Assembly (NCBI RefSeq): GCF_001645105.1
Contig: NZ_LKEG01000052.1
Coordinates: 62,001 to 126,000, forward strand
DNA from: Pseudomonas marginalis
Lineage (GTDB): Bacteria; Pseudomonadota; Gammaproteobacteria; Pseudomonadales; Pseudomonadaceae
Direction: 5' to 3'
DNA length: 64,000 nt
Positions 42,789 through 50,895 of the stretch are shown here, piece by piece. Both the position numbers and the translations under genes were made by a program. Numbering within the stretch: position 1 is the first letter of the stretch; the number at the start of each line of letters is the position of its first letter. The notes below the pieces were generated by a model, which saw nothing but the letters and a program-made list of their open reading frames with translations, did no database searches and was not told the DNA's origin.

Positions 42789-43233
42789 TCAGGTATTGGC
42801 TGAGCAACGTATCGGCCAGAACACGGAAGTCACTTTGCATTTTGCATTGCGCCTGGAGAATGGCGACACGGTCGACAGCACGTTCGACAAAGCCCCGGCG
42901 ACCTTCAAGGTCGGTGATGGCAACCTGCTGCCGGGTTTCGAAGCGGCTCTGTTCGGCTTCAAGGCGGGCGACAAGCGCACCTTGCAGATCCTGCCGGAAA
43001 ACGCCTTTGGCCAGCCCAACCCGCAAAACGTGCAGATCATCCCGCGTTCGCAGTTCCAGGACATGGACTTGTCGGAAGGCCTGCTGGTGATCTTCAACGA
43101 TGCGGCGAATACCGAGCTGCCCGGTGTGGTGAAAACCTTCGATGACGCGCAAGTGACCATCGACTTCAACCACCCGTTGGCCGGTAAAACCTTGACGTTC
43201 GACGTTGAAATCATCGACGTTAAAGCGATCTGA
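42781..43233 (+). CDS. fkpB: FKBP-type peptidyl-prolyl isomerase, SlpA-type
   Basis: 150-residue SlyD-like isomerase without a His-rich tail, corresponding to E. coli FkpB/SlpA. The FKBP halves flank an insert-in-flap domain. The start ATG at 42781 overlaps lspA by 8 bases. The gene order lspA-fkpB-ispH is conserved in gammaproteobacteria. Confidence 0.94.
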   Translation: MTDQVLAEQRIGQNTEVTLHFALRLENGDTVDSTFDKAPATFKVGDGNLLPGFEAALFGFKAGDKRTLQILPENAFGQPNPQNVQIIPRSQFQDMDLSEGLLVIFNDAANTELPGVVKTFDDAQVTIDFNHPLAGKTLTFDVEIIDVKAI

Positions 43234-43255
43234 TCAACGACGCAGTTCAGAAAAT

Positions 43256-43342
43256 GTGGGAGGGGGCTTGCCCTCGATAGCTGAGTGTCAGTCAGTACAT
43301 CTGTGACTGACCCACCGCCATCGGGGGTAAGCCCCCTCCCAC
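43256..43342. repeat. REPIN between fkpB and ispH
   Basis: GTGGGAGGGGGCTTGCCCTC and its inverted copy ending at 43342 enclose a 40-base middle similar to that of the REPIN at 32.0 kb. It sits inside an otherwise conserved operon, between fkpB and ispH, and may affect the level of ispH mRNA. Confidence 0.85.
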
Positions 43343-43413
43343 CTTTGATCTTCATTGTCAGTTGGGTTAGCGTCACGCCTGACCCAAAACGGCTGCAAGA
43401 CACGAGGCACAGC

Positions 43414-44361
43414 ATGCAAATCAAACTCGCCAACCCCCGTGGCTTCTGCGCTGGCGTGGACCGGGCGATTGAAATCGTCAACCGCGCCCTGGAAGTCTTC
43501 GGGCCGCCGATTTATGTGCGCCATGAAGTCGTCCACAATAAATTCGTGGTCGAAGACCTGCGCGCCCGCGGCGCCATCTTTGTCGAAGAGCTGGACCAGG
43601 TGCCGGATGACGTTATCGTCATTTTCAGCGCCCACGGTGTGTCCCAGGCAGTGCGTACCGAAGCGGCAGGCCGTGGCCTGAAAGTCTTCGATGCCACCTG
43701 CCCACTGGTCACCAAGGTCCATATCGAGGTCGCACGCTACAGCCGTGACGGTCGCGAGTGCATCCTGATCGGCCACGCCGGCCACCCGGAAGTCGAAGGC
43801 ACCATGGGCCAGTACGACGCCAGCAATGGCGGCGCCATTTACTTGGTGGAAGACGAAAAAGACGTCGCCAACCTGCAGGTGCAGAACCCCGAGCGCCTGG
43901 CATTCGTGACCCAGACCACCCTGTCCATGGACGACACCAGCCGCGTGATCGACGCGCTGCGCAGTCGCTTCCCGGCCATCGGCGGGCCGCGCAAGGACGA
44001 TATCTGCTACGCCACCCAGAACCGACAGGACGCGGTCAAGCAACTGGCCGATGAATGCGATGTGGTCCTGGTTGTCGGCAGCCCCAACAGCTCCAACTCC
44101 AACCGCCTGCGTGAGTTGGCTGAGCGCATGGCAACGCCTGCGTACCTGATCGACGGCGCTGAAGACATGCAGCGCAGCTGGTTCGATGGGGTCGAGCGTA
44201 TCGGCATCACGGCAGGCGCTTCGGCCCCCGAAGTGCTGGTGCGCGGTGTTATCCAGCAACTGCACGCCTGGGGGGCGACTGGTGCTGATGAACTGGCCGG
44301 TCGCGAGGAGAACATCACGTTCTCCATGCCCAAGGAACTGCGGGTTCGCTCATTGCTCTGA
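43414..44361 (+). CDS. ispH: 4-hydroxy-3-methylbut-2-enyl diphosphate reductase
   Basis: Last enzyme of the MEP isoprenoid pathway; an Fe-S enzyme making IPP and DMAPP. Cluster cysteines are visible: Cys12 (RGFCAGV), DATCPLVTK and DDICYATQNRQ, with the His/Glu motif EVVHNKFVVEDL. The start ATG at 43414 (MQIKLANPRG) gives 315 aa. The last 47 bases overlap the convergent fimT-like gene. Confidence 0.96.
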   Translation: MQIKLANPRGFCAGVDRAIEIVNRALEVFGPPIYVRHEVVHNKFVVEDLRARGAIFVEELDQVPDDVIVIFSAHGVSQAVRTEAAGRGLKVFDATCPLVTKVHIEVARYSRDGRECILIGHAGHPEVEGTMGQYDASNGGAIYLVEDEKDVANLQVQNPERLAFVTQTTLSMDDTSRVIDALRSRFPAIGGPRKDDICYATQNRQDAVKQLADECDVVLVVGSPNSSNSNRLRELAERMATPAYLIDGAEDMQRSWFDGVERIGITAGASAPEVLVRGVIQQLHAWGATGADELAGREENITFSMPKELRVRSLL

Positions 44362-44896
44362 GTGCCCGGCTGCCGGATTGATTCCGGCACAGCGCCTGCT
44401 CGGCACTGTCGCTGCGCAGGCTGATCCGCCCGCTGGGCGCCAGCACGATCTGATGCAGGCTCTGCGCCTGCTCCCTGGCGCACACATGCACAGTGCCGGC
44501 ACGGAATCCGCCGCCTGAAAATATCGGCTCGCCCAGGCCGCTGAAGCGAACCTGGCTCTTGAGCGGTCCATTGCCCACGATCGGACCCCGTCCACTGTCT
44601 TGGCGCTCCAGCAGCACCGGGTTGTCATCGTCCAAGTGGCCGCGTCCGCTGACGTCCACGATTACCCGCCAACCCAGGCTCCAATCATCTTCCAATGCGT
44701 GAATGACCACCGGGCGGTTGCGTGCGACGGCCTCGGCGCGTGCGTAGCGTAGCCCGCCGGCCAAGGATTGCGCCGCACTGTATCGCTGCTGTGATTCCAA
44801 CAGGCTCTTGAAGCTGGGCACTGCCAGGTTGGCCAGGATGCCACTCACGATCAGTCCGAGCAGCAGTTCGATCAGGGTGAAGCCTCGTTGCTGCAT
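44315..44896 (-). CDS. GspH/FimT family minor pseudopilin
   Basis: Type IV pilus minor pilin of the FimT/FimU (GspH) family. The class III prepilin leader MQQRG is followed by FTLIELLLGLIVSGI with Glu5, then a GspH domain. It is the only FimT/FimU-type gene seen here, whereas P. aeruginosa has two. The 193-residue length includes a C-terminal extension after ALCRNQSG that runs 47 bases into ispH on the opposite strand. It is divergent from pilV. Confidence 0.87.
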   Translation of the reverse strand: MQQRGFTLIELLLGLIVSGILANLAVPSFKSLLESQQRYSAAQSLAGGLRYARAEAVARNRPVVIHALEDDWSLGWRVIVDVSGRGHLDDDNPVLLERQDSGRGPIVGNGPLKSQVRFSGLGEPIFSGGGFRAGTVHVCAREQAQSLHQIVLAPSGRISLRSDSAEQALCRNQSGSRALRAMSEPAVPWAWRT

Positions 44897-45039
44897 GTGT
44901 CATCCCTCCGTGGATGTGGGTGCAGCCCTAGGTATAGCGCTCAAGCGATAGCGTTGAATGATGGCCTTTATGTCCAAAGTATTTCCCTTTGTTCCTGGAG
45001 CAGCGCAGGCGAAAAACCGGCGCTAGTCTTGGGCCGCAC

Positions 45040-45062
45040 AGCAGGTTTCACCTGCTTTTTTT
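45040..45062 (+). terminator. Terminator-like hairpin in the pilV leader
   Basis: Stem AGCAGGT/ACCTGCT with loop TTC and a seven-T run, reading toward pilV and ending 15 bases before its first possible start. No upstream plus-strand gene is close; ispH ends 680 bases earlier. It is therefore more likely a leader attenuator than the end of another gene. Confidence 0.6.
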
Positions 45063-45077
45063 CGGACCTCGACACGG

Positions 45078-45575
45078 ATGACGACGGTAATGCTTGTCTG
45101 CACGAATACCTGTTTGCCCCACGCCTTAACCCGGCAACAAGCCGGCATGACGCTGATCGAGGTGCTGGTCTCGGTACTGATTCTGGCCATCGGCCTGCTG
45201 GGCGCGGCGGTGATCCAGCTCAATGCGCTCAAATACACGGACAGTTCCAGAATGACCAGTCAGGCCAGTTTCATTGCCTACGACATGCTCGACCGAATCC
45301 GCGCCAATGCCGCCGCCGATTACACGTGGGGCCGAGCTGAGCGTGCGCTGGCCAATACCGCTACCGCCAACGTGCGCGACCTGGACCTGCACGATTTCGA
45401 GGCCAATATTCTCGGATTTGCCGGGGAGAGCGCCAAAGGCTCGGTGTCGGTCAGTGGGCGTGAGGTGGTCGTCAGTATCAGCTGGGACGACAGTCGAGGC
45501 ACAAACAGGCCGGGTGCCCGGGAAACCTTCACCCTGACCAGCCGCATAGCCGATGAGCCGGCGGTGGCGCAGTGA
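45078..45575 (+). CDS. pilV: Minor pilin PilV
   Basis: Type IV pilus minor pilin. Prepilin peptidase should cut at QQAG before MTLIEVLVSVLILAIGLLG, with Glu5 in place. The leader is long (about 23 residues from 45078). A start at 45090 with GGATG upstream is an alternative. The downstream body matches PilV, with MLDRIRANAAADYTWG typical. Length is 165 aa. The stop overlaps the pilW GTG start (GTGA). Confidence 0.85.
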   Translation: MTTVMLVCTNTCLPHALTRQQAGMTLIEVLVSVLILAIGLLGAAVIQLNALKYTDSSRMTSQASFIAYDMLDRIRANAAADYTWGRAERALANTATANVRDLDLHDFEANILGFAGESAKGSVSVSGREVVVSISWDDSRGTNRPGARETFTLTSRIADEPAVAQ

Positions 45576-46279
45576 GGCGGCGAGCTCGAGGTTTCAGCCT
45601 GGTGGAGTTGCTGCTGGCTCTGGCCTTGGGGTTGGTGCTGGTCCTCGGTGTCAGCCAGGTGGCGATCAACGCCAACATCACCCACTCCAGCCAGCAGGCC
45701 GCTCTGTTACTGCAGGATGATGCGCGGTTTGTGCTGGGCAAGATGCTCCAGGATATCCGTCAGGCGGGCATGTTTGGCTGTTTGGCCACCGGGTTTATCG
45801 AGAATGCTCCACCGGCTTTTGATCGGCCGGTCAGCTGGAGCGTCGGGGGGGATGCACAATCGCTGACGCTGGTGACCACGGATGTCGGCGATGGGAATGG
45901 TAAGCCGGACTGGACGGTGTTGTCCGATTGCACCGGGACCGCCCAGGCCTATACCGGAAACGCCCCCGCGCCTGCCCCCGGACAGATCCGTTTTGCACTG
46001 CGTCAACTGACCTACACCTTCGAAGCGGGCCAATTGAAGGTCAGCACGCCTGCCTCGCCCGCCAAGGCGGTACTGGTGGATAACGTGCAGGCGTTCGATC
46101 TCAGTTTTGGCGTGGCCGCCAAGCCCACCTCGATGGAGGTGGAGCGCTACGACGCCAGGCCGGCCGACGCGTCGCTGATACGCAGTGTGCGCATCCTGAT
46201 GACCCTGCAAGACCCGGCCGGCCGGGTCAAAGATCAAACCTACAGCGTCGTGGCGGCGTTGCGTAACCGTGTGGGGTAG
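45572..46279 (+). CDS. pilW: Minor pilin PilW
   Basis: Prepilin leader MRRRARG then FSLVELLLALALGLVLVLG, with Glu5. 235 aa, PilW family (RFVLGKMLQDIRQAGMFGC). It starts with GTG inside the pilV stop, so translation is coupled. It works in the pilus tip or priming complex with PilV, PilX and PilE. Confidence 0.86.
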   Translation: MRRRARGFSLVELLLALALGLVLVLGVSQVAINANITHSSQQAALLLQDDARFVLGKMLQDIRQAGMFGCLATGFIENAPPAFDRPVSWSVGGDAQSLTLVTTDVGDGNGKPDWTVLSDCTGTAQAYTGNAPAPAPGQIRFALRQLTYTFEAGQLKVSTPASPAKAVLVDNVQAFDLSFGVAAKPTSMEVERYDARPADASLIRSVRILMTLQDPAGRVKDQTYSVVAALRNRVG

Positions 46280-46286
46280 GGCGGCC

Positions 46287-46817
46287 ATGGTGCTCACAAA
46301 GGCGATTCGTTTCCGCCAGGCCGGCATGGTGCTGCTGATCAGCCTGGTGTTCTTGTTGCTGTTGTCGCTGATCGGTTTGTCATCGATGCAGGGCGCGGTC
46401 ATTCAGCAAAAGATCACGGGCAGCCTCTGGCACCGTAATCAGTCGCTGCAAAGTGCCGAGAGTGGCTTGAGGCGCGGAGAGTCAGCGATACAACAGTCAT
46501 TTTCGACACTGCCCTTGTGCCGGTCGATTATCACCTGTGCGCCACCGCAGGCGGCCTTTTCGGTGCTTGCGCCCGGAGTGGACCCTGGTTCGGGCGTCAC
46601 CTGGGTTGCACTGACAGGCGGTCTGTACGGCATTCAATTCCTGGGGCCGGCTGTAGGGCTGGCGCACCTGCCACCGCAAACGCCGGCGGCGGTATATCGA
46701 GTGACGGCAGTCGGGCTAAGCGGCCAATTGCGCACAGTATTGGAGAGCGTCTACGCGCGGACAGAACAGGAGGGCAATTCGCGTTTTCGGCGAGTGGCAT
46801 GGCGACAACTTCAATAG
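46287..46817 (+). CDS. pilX: Minor pilin PilX
   Basis: Prepilin with leader ending RQAG before MVLLISLVFLLLLSLIGLSS. The position-5 residue is Ile rather than Glu, as expected for PilX/GspK-like subunits that start the pseudopilus. 176 aa from the ATG at 46287; an in-frame GTG at 46269 is possible. It is followed directly by pilE. In P. aeruginosa pilY1 and pilY2 separate these two genes. Confidence 0.82.
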   Translation: MVLTKAIRFRQAGMVLLISLVFLLLLSLIGLSSMQGAVIQQKITGSLWHRNQSLQSAESGLRRGESAIQQSFSTLPLCRSIITCAPPQAAFSVLAPGVDPGSGVTWVALTGGLYGIQFLGPAVGLAHLPPQTPAAVYRVTAVGLSGQLRTVLESVYARTEQEGNSRFRRVAWRQLQ

Positions 46818-46839
46818 ACGCACATAAGGAGCAATTTGA

Positions 46840-47241
46840 ATGGGCATGGACAGCCAAGGCTTTACCCTGATCGAGCTACTCATCGCCGTGGCGATTGCCG
46901 CGGTCCTGGCCGGGATTGCTTACCCTGGGTATACCGGCCACCTCAAAAAGGTGTATCGCGCTGAGATCGTCGCGCTATTGACCGAGCAGGCTCACTACCT
47001 GGAGCGATTTTATGCGAGGAACGGCACTTTTATTGACGCAAGCAGCGTCAGTGGGGGCAATGATCGCTATAGAATCACCGCTGCATTGAACCCCCAGGAT
47101 TTTCAGCTGCTGGCCACGCCGGTCGTCGATTCGGTGATGGCCGGCGACCCTTGCGGCGACTTCGGCCTGACCGGCACGGGCGCGCGGACGAATCCGGGCG
47201 CTGCACCTGACATGTCCCGCAAGCTGTGCTGGGGGCAATGA
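46840..47241 (+). CDS. pilE: Minor pilin PilE
   Basis: Leader MGMDSQG and mature FTLIELLIAVAIAAVLAGIAYPGY with Glu5; 133 aa. The Shine-Dalgarno AAGGAG lies 8 bases before the ATG. Two cysteines at the C-terminal end (GDPCGDFG and KLCWGQ) can form the usual D-loop disulfide. It is the last pilin gene of this operon. Confidence 0.87.
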   Translation: MGMDSQGFTLIELLIAVAIAAVLAGIAYPGYTGHLKKVYRAEIVALLTEQAHYLERFYARNGTFIDASSVSGGNDRYRITAALNPQDFQLLATPVVDSVMAGDPCGDFGLTGTGARTNPGAAPDMSRKLCWGQ

Positions 47242-47300
47242 TGAGGGTTCTGGATGATTGGGCGCCGGGCGCGCTTGTTCCTATTTATCGGCTGGATCAA

Positions 47301-48413
47301 ATGATGGCTAAGCAACAGCAAGTGGTGATTGTCGGTGGCGGAGTCATCGGCTTGTTGACGGCATTCAACCTGGCCACCCAAGGGCAGGCGGTTGTGCTGC
47401 TGGAGCGCGCGGGATTGGGGCAGGAGTCATCCTGGGCCGGTGGTGGCATCGTCTCGCCCTTGTATCCGTGGCGCTATAGCCCGGCGGTCACGGCGCTGGC
47501 CCATTGGTCACAGGATTTTTATCCACAACTGGCGGAGCACTTGTTTGCTGCGACGGGTGTCGACCCAGAGGTGCACACCACAGGGCTGTACTGGCTGGAC
47601 CTGGACGATGAAGCCGAAGCCCTGGCCTGGGCGGCACGGGAAGGCCGTCCACTGAGTAAAGTGGACATCTCGGCCGCCCATGACGCTGTTCCGGTGCTGG
47701 GGGGCGGGTATTCCCAGGCGATCTATATGGCCAACGTCGCCAATGTGCGCAACCCGCGCTTGGTCAAATCCCTCAAGGCAGCGCTGCTGGCGTTACCCGG
47801 CGTGACCCTTCATGAGCAGTGCGAAGTGACCGGGTTTGTCGTGGACGCCGGTAGCGTGGTGGGTGTGAACACGGCGCAGGGCCCGGTTCTTGGCGACCAG
47901 GTGGTACTGGCGGCGGGAGCCTGGAGCGGTGAGTTGCTTGGCACCCTGGGTTTGTCGCTTCCGGTGGAGCCAGTCAAAGGCCAGATGATTCTGTACAAAT
48001 GCGCCTCGGACTTCTTGTCGAGCATGGTGCTGGCCAAGGGGCGTTATGCAATCCCTCGGCGTGACGGGCATATCCTGATCGGCAGTACCCTGGAGCATGA
48101 AGGTTTCGATAAGACGCCCACCGACAAGGCGCTTGAAAGCCTCAAGGCGTCAGCGGTGGAGTTGATTCCCGCGCTGGCGGACGCCGAAGTCGTCGGGCAT
48201 TGGGCCGGATTGCGCCCCGGTTCGCCGGAGGGCATTCCTTACATCGGCCCGGTACCGGGCTTCAAGGGGTTGTGGCTCAACTGCGGGCATTACCGCAACG
48301 GCCTGGTGCTCGCGCCGGCGTCCTGCCAGTTGTTTGCCGATTTGCTGCTGATGCGTGCGCCGATCATCGACCCGGCGCCTTATGCGCCCGAAGGTCGGAT
48401 CAACGCTGGATAG
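47301..48413 (+). CDS. thiO: Glycine oxidase ThiO/DadA-type FAD-dependent oxidase
   Basis: 370-residue flavoprotein of the D-amino acid oxidase fold. FAD motif VVIVGGGVIGLLTAFNLA, and C-terminal GLWLNCGHYRNGLVLAPASCQL. The match is to ThiO, which makes the iminoglycine used in thiazole synthesis. The start ATG at 47301 (MMAKQQQVVI) is chosen over 47226, which would lie inside pilE. It is beside the pilin genes, as in P. aeruginosa (PA4548 position). Other thi genes are not adjacent. Confidence 0.88.
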   Translation: MMAKQQQVVIVGGGVIGLLTAFNLATQGQAVVLLERAGLGQESSWAGGGIVSPLYPWRYSPAVTALAHWSQDFYPQLAEHLFAATGVDPEVHTTGLYWLDLDDEAEALAWAAREGRPLSKVDISAAHDAVPVLGGGYSQAIYMANVANVRNPRLVKSLKAALLALPGVTLHEQCEVTGFVVDAGSVVGVNTAQGPVLGDQVVLAAGAWSGELLGTLGLSLPVEPVKGQMILYKCASDFLSSMVLAKGRYAIPRRDGHILIGSTLEHEGFDKTPTDKALESLKASAVELIPALADAEVVGHWAGLRPGSPEGIPYIGPVPGFKGLWLNCGHYRNGLVLAPASCQLFADLLLMRAPIIDPAPYAPEGRINAG

Positions 48414-48633
48414 ACTTCGGCCCTTGCTCCAAGTGCGCCTGGGTGCAATACCACTCCTGGCGTGAGCTCAAGGCGCGATCCTGCGGCAAGTGCACGCCGC
48501 AGTGGGCGCAGCGCACCATCAGGGCAGCGCCAGGTTCACTGGCGCGTTGCTGTTTAGCGGCCGGGCTTTTGAATTTGCGCCAGAACCATACTGCGGCGGC
48601 AATGACGGCAATCCAGAACAATAAACGAAGCAT
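48400..48633 (-). CDS. Small membrane-anchored zinc-ribbon protein (PP0621 family)
   Basis: 77 residues: an N-terminal membrane helix (LLFWIAVIAAAVWFWRKF), then a CAHCGVHLP-type knuckle and a second Cys in WYCTQAHLE. It resembles the PP0621 family. The 3' end overlaps thiO by 14 bases in convergent orientation. The function is unknown. Confidence 0.75.
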   Translation of the reverse strand: MLRLLFWIAVIAAAVWFWRKFKSPAAKQQRASEPGAALMVRCAHCGVHLPQDRALSSRQEWYCTQAHLEQGPKSIQR

Positions 48634-48711
48634 GATGGGCAGTTTCTCGACGAGGAATGCGCCAGTTTAGCCAAGGACGTGTCAGGCGCACAGCGCAATA
48701 ATACCGCCCAC

Positions 48712-48740
48712 AAAAAAGGAGCCTCGAAAGGCTCCTTTTT
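48712..48740 (-). terminator. Intrinsic terminator after bamD
   Basis: Stem AAAGGAGCCT/AGGCTCCTTT with loop CGAA and a T run on both strands, 18 bases past the bamD stop. Confidence 0.88.
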
Positions 48741-48757
48741 GATGACGCAGGGTGCAA

Positions 48758-49783
48758 TCAGTCGAGCACACCGAAGGTCATGTAGCTGAACCACGAGCGA
48801 TCCTGGTTGTTGCCCTGAGCTTGTGGCTCTTCCTCTTCGATTACGTCGCCGTTCTCGTCGTGAGGCTTGAGCTCCGAAGGAATGGCTTCCTTGGCGTCCT
48901 GGAACTGCTTGATCACGTCCTGGTTGGCGCGGGTTTCGCCCGGCGGCAGCGGTGGACGGGACTCGATCAGGCCCAGGGTGTACTTGCTCAGCCACGAACG
49001 GTTGTCGGCTTCAGCAACCTGAGGCACGAACTGGCCGTCTTTCAGGCTTGGGTGGTCCGGGTAGTTGAGCTTGAGGGTTTCCAGGCTGGTGCTGGCCAGC
49101 TCGTCCAGGTGCAGACGCTGGTAAGCCTCGGTCATCACGGCCAGGCCGTCACCCACGGAGGGGGTTTCCTGGAAGTTTTCGACAACATAACGGCCACGGT
49201 TGGCGGCTGCTACGTAGGCCTGACGCGTCAGGTAGTAGTGGGCCACGTGGATCTCGTAGGACGCCAGCAGGTTGCGCAGGTAGATCATGCGCTGCTTGGC
49301 GTCCGGCGCGTAGCGGCTGTTGGGGTAGCGGCTGGTCAGCTGGGCGAACTCGTTGTAGGAGTCGCGGGCAGCGCCCGGGTCACGCTTGGTCATGTCCAGC
49401 GGCAGGAAGCGCGCCAGCAGGCCGACGTCCTGGTCGAACGAAGTCAGGCCCTTCATGTAGTAGGCGTAGTCGACGTTCGGGTGCTGCGGATGCAGGCGGA
49501 TGAAACGCTCGGCGGCGGACTTGGCGGCTTCCGGCTCGGCGTTCTTGTAGTTGGCGTAGATCAGTTCGAGCTGGGCCTGGTCGGCATAACGCCCGAACGG
49601 ATAGCGCGACTCCAGTGCCTTCAGCTTCGCTGTGGCGCTGGTGTAGCTATTGTTGTCCAGGTCTTTCTGAGCCAGTTGGTACAACTCGGCTTCGCTCAGG
49701 TTTTCGTCGACGACGTCCTTTGTTGACGAGCAAGCAGCAGTCATGGCGAGGATGGCGATCAGCAGCAGGTGTTTCACTTGCAT
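48758..49783 (-). CDS. bamD: Outer membrane protein assembly factor BamD
   Basis: Lipoprotein of the BAM complex that inserts beta-barrel proteins. Lipobox TAAC, lipidated Cys18. Five TPR-type repeats cover about 30-250 (ALESRYPFGRYADQAQLELIYANY). The start was set at the ATG at 49783 (MQVKHLLL), because the 28 residues upstream do not form a signal. The length of 341 aa is longer than E. coli BamD (245) by a C-terminal tail, usual in Pseudomonas. Divergent from rluD. Confidence 0.95.
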   Translation of the reverse strand: MQVKHLLLIAILAMTAACSSTKDVVDENLSEAELYQLAQKDLDNNSYTSATAKLKALESRYPFGRYADQAQLELIYANYKNAEPEAAKSAAERFIRLHPQHPNVDYAYYMKGLTSFDQDVGLLARFLPLDMTKRDPGAARDSYNEFAQLTSRYPNSRYAPDAKQRMIYLRNLLASYEIHVAHYYLTRQAYVAAANRGRYVVENFQETPSVGDGLAVMTEAYQRLHLDELASTSLETLKLNYPDHPSLKDGQFVPQVAEADNRSWLSKYTLGLIESRPPLPPGETRANQDVIKQFQDAKEAIPSELKPHDENGDVIEEEEPQAQGNNQDRSWFSYMTFGVLD

Positions 49784-49932
49784 GGCGGCTTGCGTCCCTA
49801 TGACGGCCGCTGTCTTGGGCGGGGCCGTCCTGTTATGATGAGCGCCCCGTTGAAAGCCTCGGGGCAAAAGACGCCGTATTTAACCACAAGCGCGCAGCCG
49901 AAACCAAAGGCTACGCCACGCCTAGTCTGAGC

Positions 49933-50895
49933 ATGTCCGATAAAATTGAACTTCGCGCAGAGGTGCCGTCCGAATTGGGCGGCCAACGCCTCGATCAAGT
50001 CGCCGCACAATTATTCGCTGAGCACTCGCGCTCGCGCCTTTCCGCCTGGATCAAAGACGGCCGCCTGACTGTGGATGGAGCGGTTATCCGCCCGCGAGAC
50101 ATAGTCCATGGCGGTGCGATTCTTGAGCTGACTGCCGAGCAGGAAGCCCAGGGAGAATGGGTCGCCCAAGACATCGAGCTGGATATCGTCTATGAAGACG
50201 ACGACATCCTGGTCATCAACAAACCCGCAGGCCTGGTGGTTCACCCGGCGGCCGGGCACGCTGATGGCACCTTGCTCAATGCCCTGTTGCACCATGTGCC
50301 GGACATCATCAACGTCCCGCGCTGCGGCATCGTGCACCGTCTGGACAAGGACACCACCGGCTTGATGGTGGTGGCCAAGACCATTCAGGCTCAGACGCAG
50401 TTGGTCACACAATTGCAGAGCCGCAGCGTCAGCCGGATCTACGAATGCATCGTGATCGGCGTGGTGGTGGCGGGTGGCAAGATCAACGCGCCAATCGGTC
50501 GTCACGGCCAGCAGCGCCAGCGTATGGCGGTGATGGAGGGCGGCAAGCAGGCCGTGAGCCACTATCGTGTGCTCGAGCGTTTTCGCTCCCACACCCATGT
50601 GCGGGTCAAGCTGGAGACCGGGCGTACCCACCAGATTCGCGTCCATATGGCGCATATCAACTTCCCGTTGGTCGGTGATCCGGCCTACGGTGGGCGCTTC
50701 CGTATTCCACCGGCGGCCAGCGCAACCATGGTTGAGTCGTTGAAAACCTTCCCGCGCCAGGCACTGCACGCACGCTTCCTGGAGCTGGACCATCCGACGA
50801 GCGGTAAGCGGATGAGCTGGGAATCGCCTCTGCCGGACGATCTGGTCTGGTTGTTGTCGTTGCTCAAGCAGGATCGCGAGGCGTTTGTCGGGTGA
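49933..50895 (+). CDS. rluD: 23S rRNA pseudouridine(1911/1915/1917) synthase
   Basis: Modifies helix 69 of 23S rRNA. N-terminal S4 RNA-binding domain (about 15-75) and catalytic RluA domain, with the aspartate of GIVHRLDKDTTGL near residue 139. The length of 320 aa is standard. The 3' end overlaps pgeF by 4 bases. The order bamD/rluD-pgeF-clpB is conserved in gammaproteobacteria. Confidence 0.96.
   Translation: MSDKIELRAEVPSELGGQRLDQVAAQLFAEHSRSRLSAWIKDGRLTVDGAVIRPRDIVHGGAILELTAEQEAQGEWVAQDIELDIVYEDDDILVINKPAGLVVHPAAGHADGTLLNALLHHVPDIINVPRCGIVHRLDKDTTGLMVVAKTIQAQTQLVTQLQSRSVSRIYECIVIGVVVAGGKINAPIGRHGQQRQRMAVMEGGKQAVSHYRVLERFRSHTHVRVKLETGRTHQIRVHMAHINFPLVGDPAYGGRFRIPPAASATMVESLKTFPRQALHARFLELDHPTSGKRMSWESPLPDDLVWLLSLLKQDREAFVG

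Noticed and set aside
45078..45575. pilV as a type II secretion pseudopilin (GspI)
   Set aside because: Neighbours pilW, pilX and pilE and the conserved position after ispH are those of type IV pili; no gsp genes are present.
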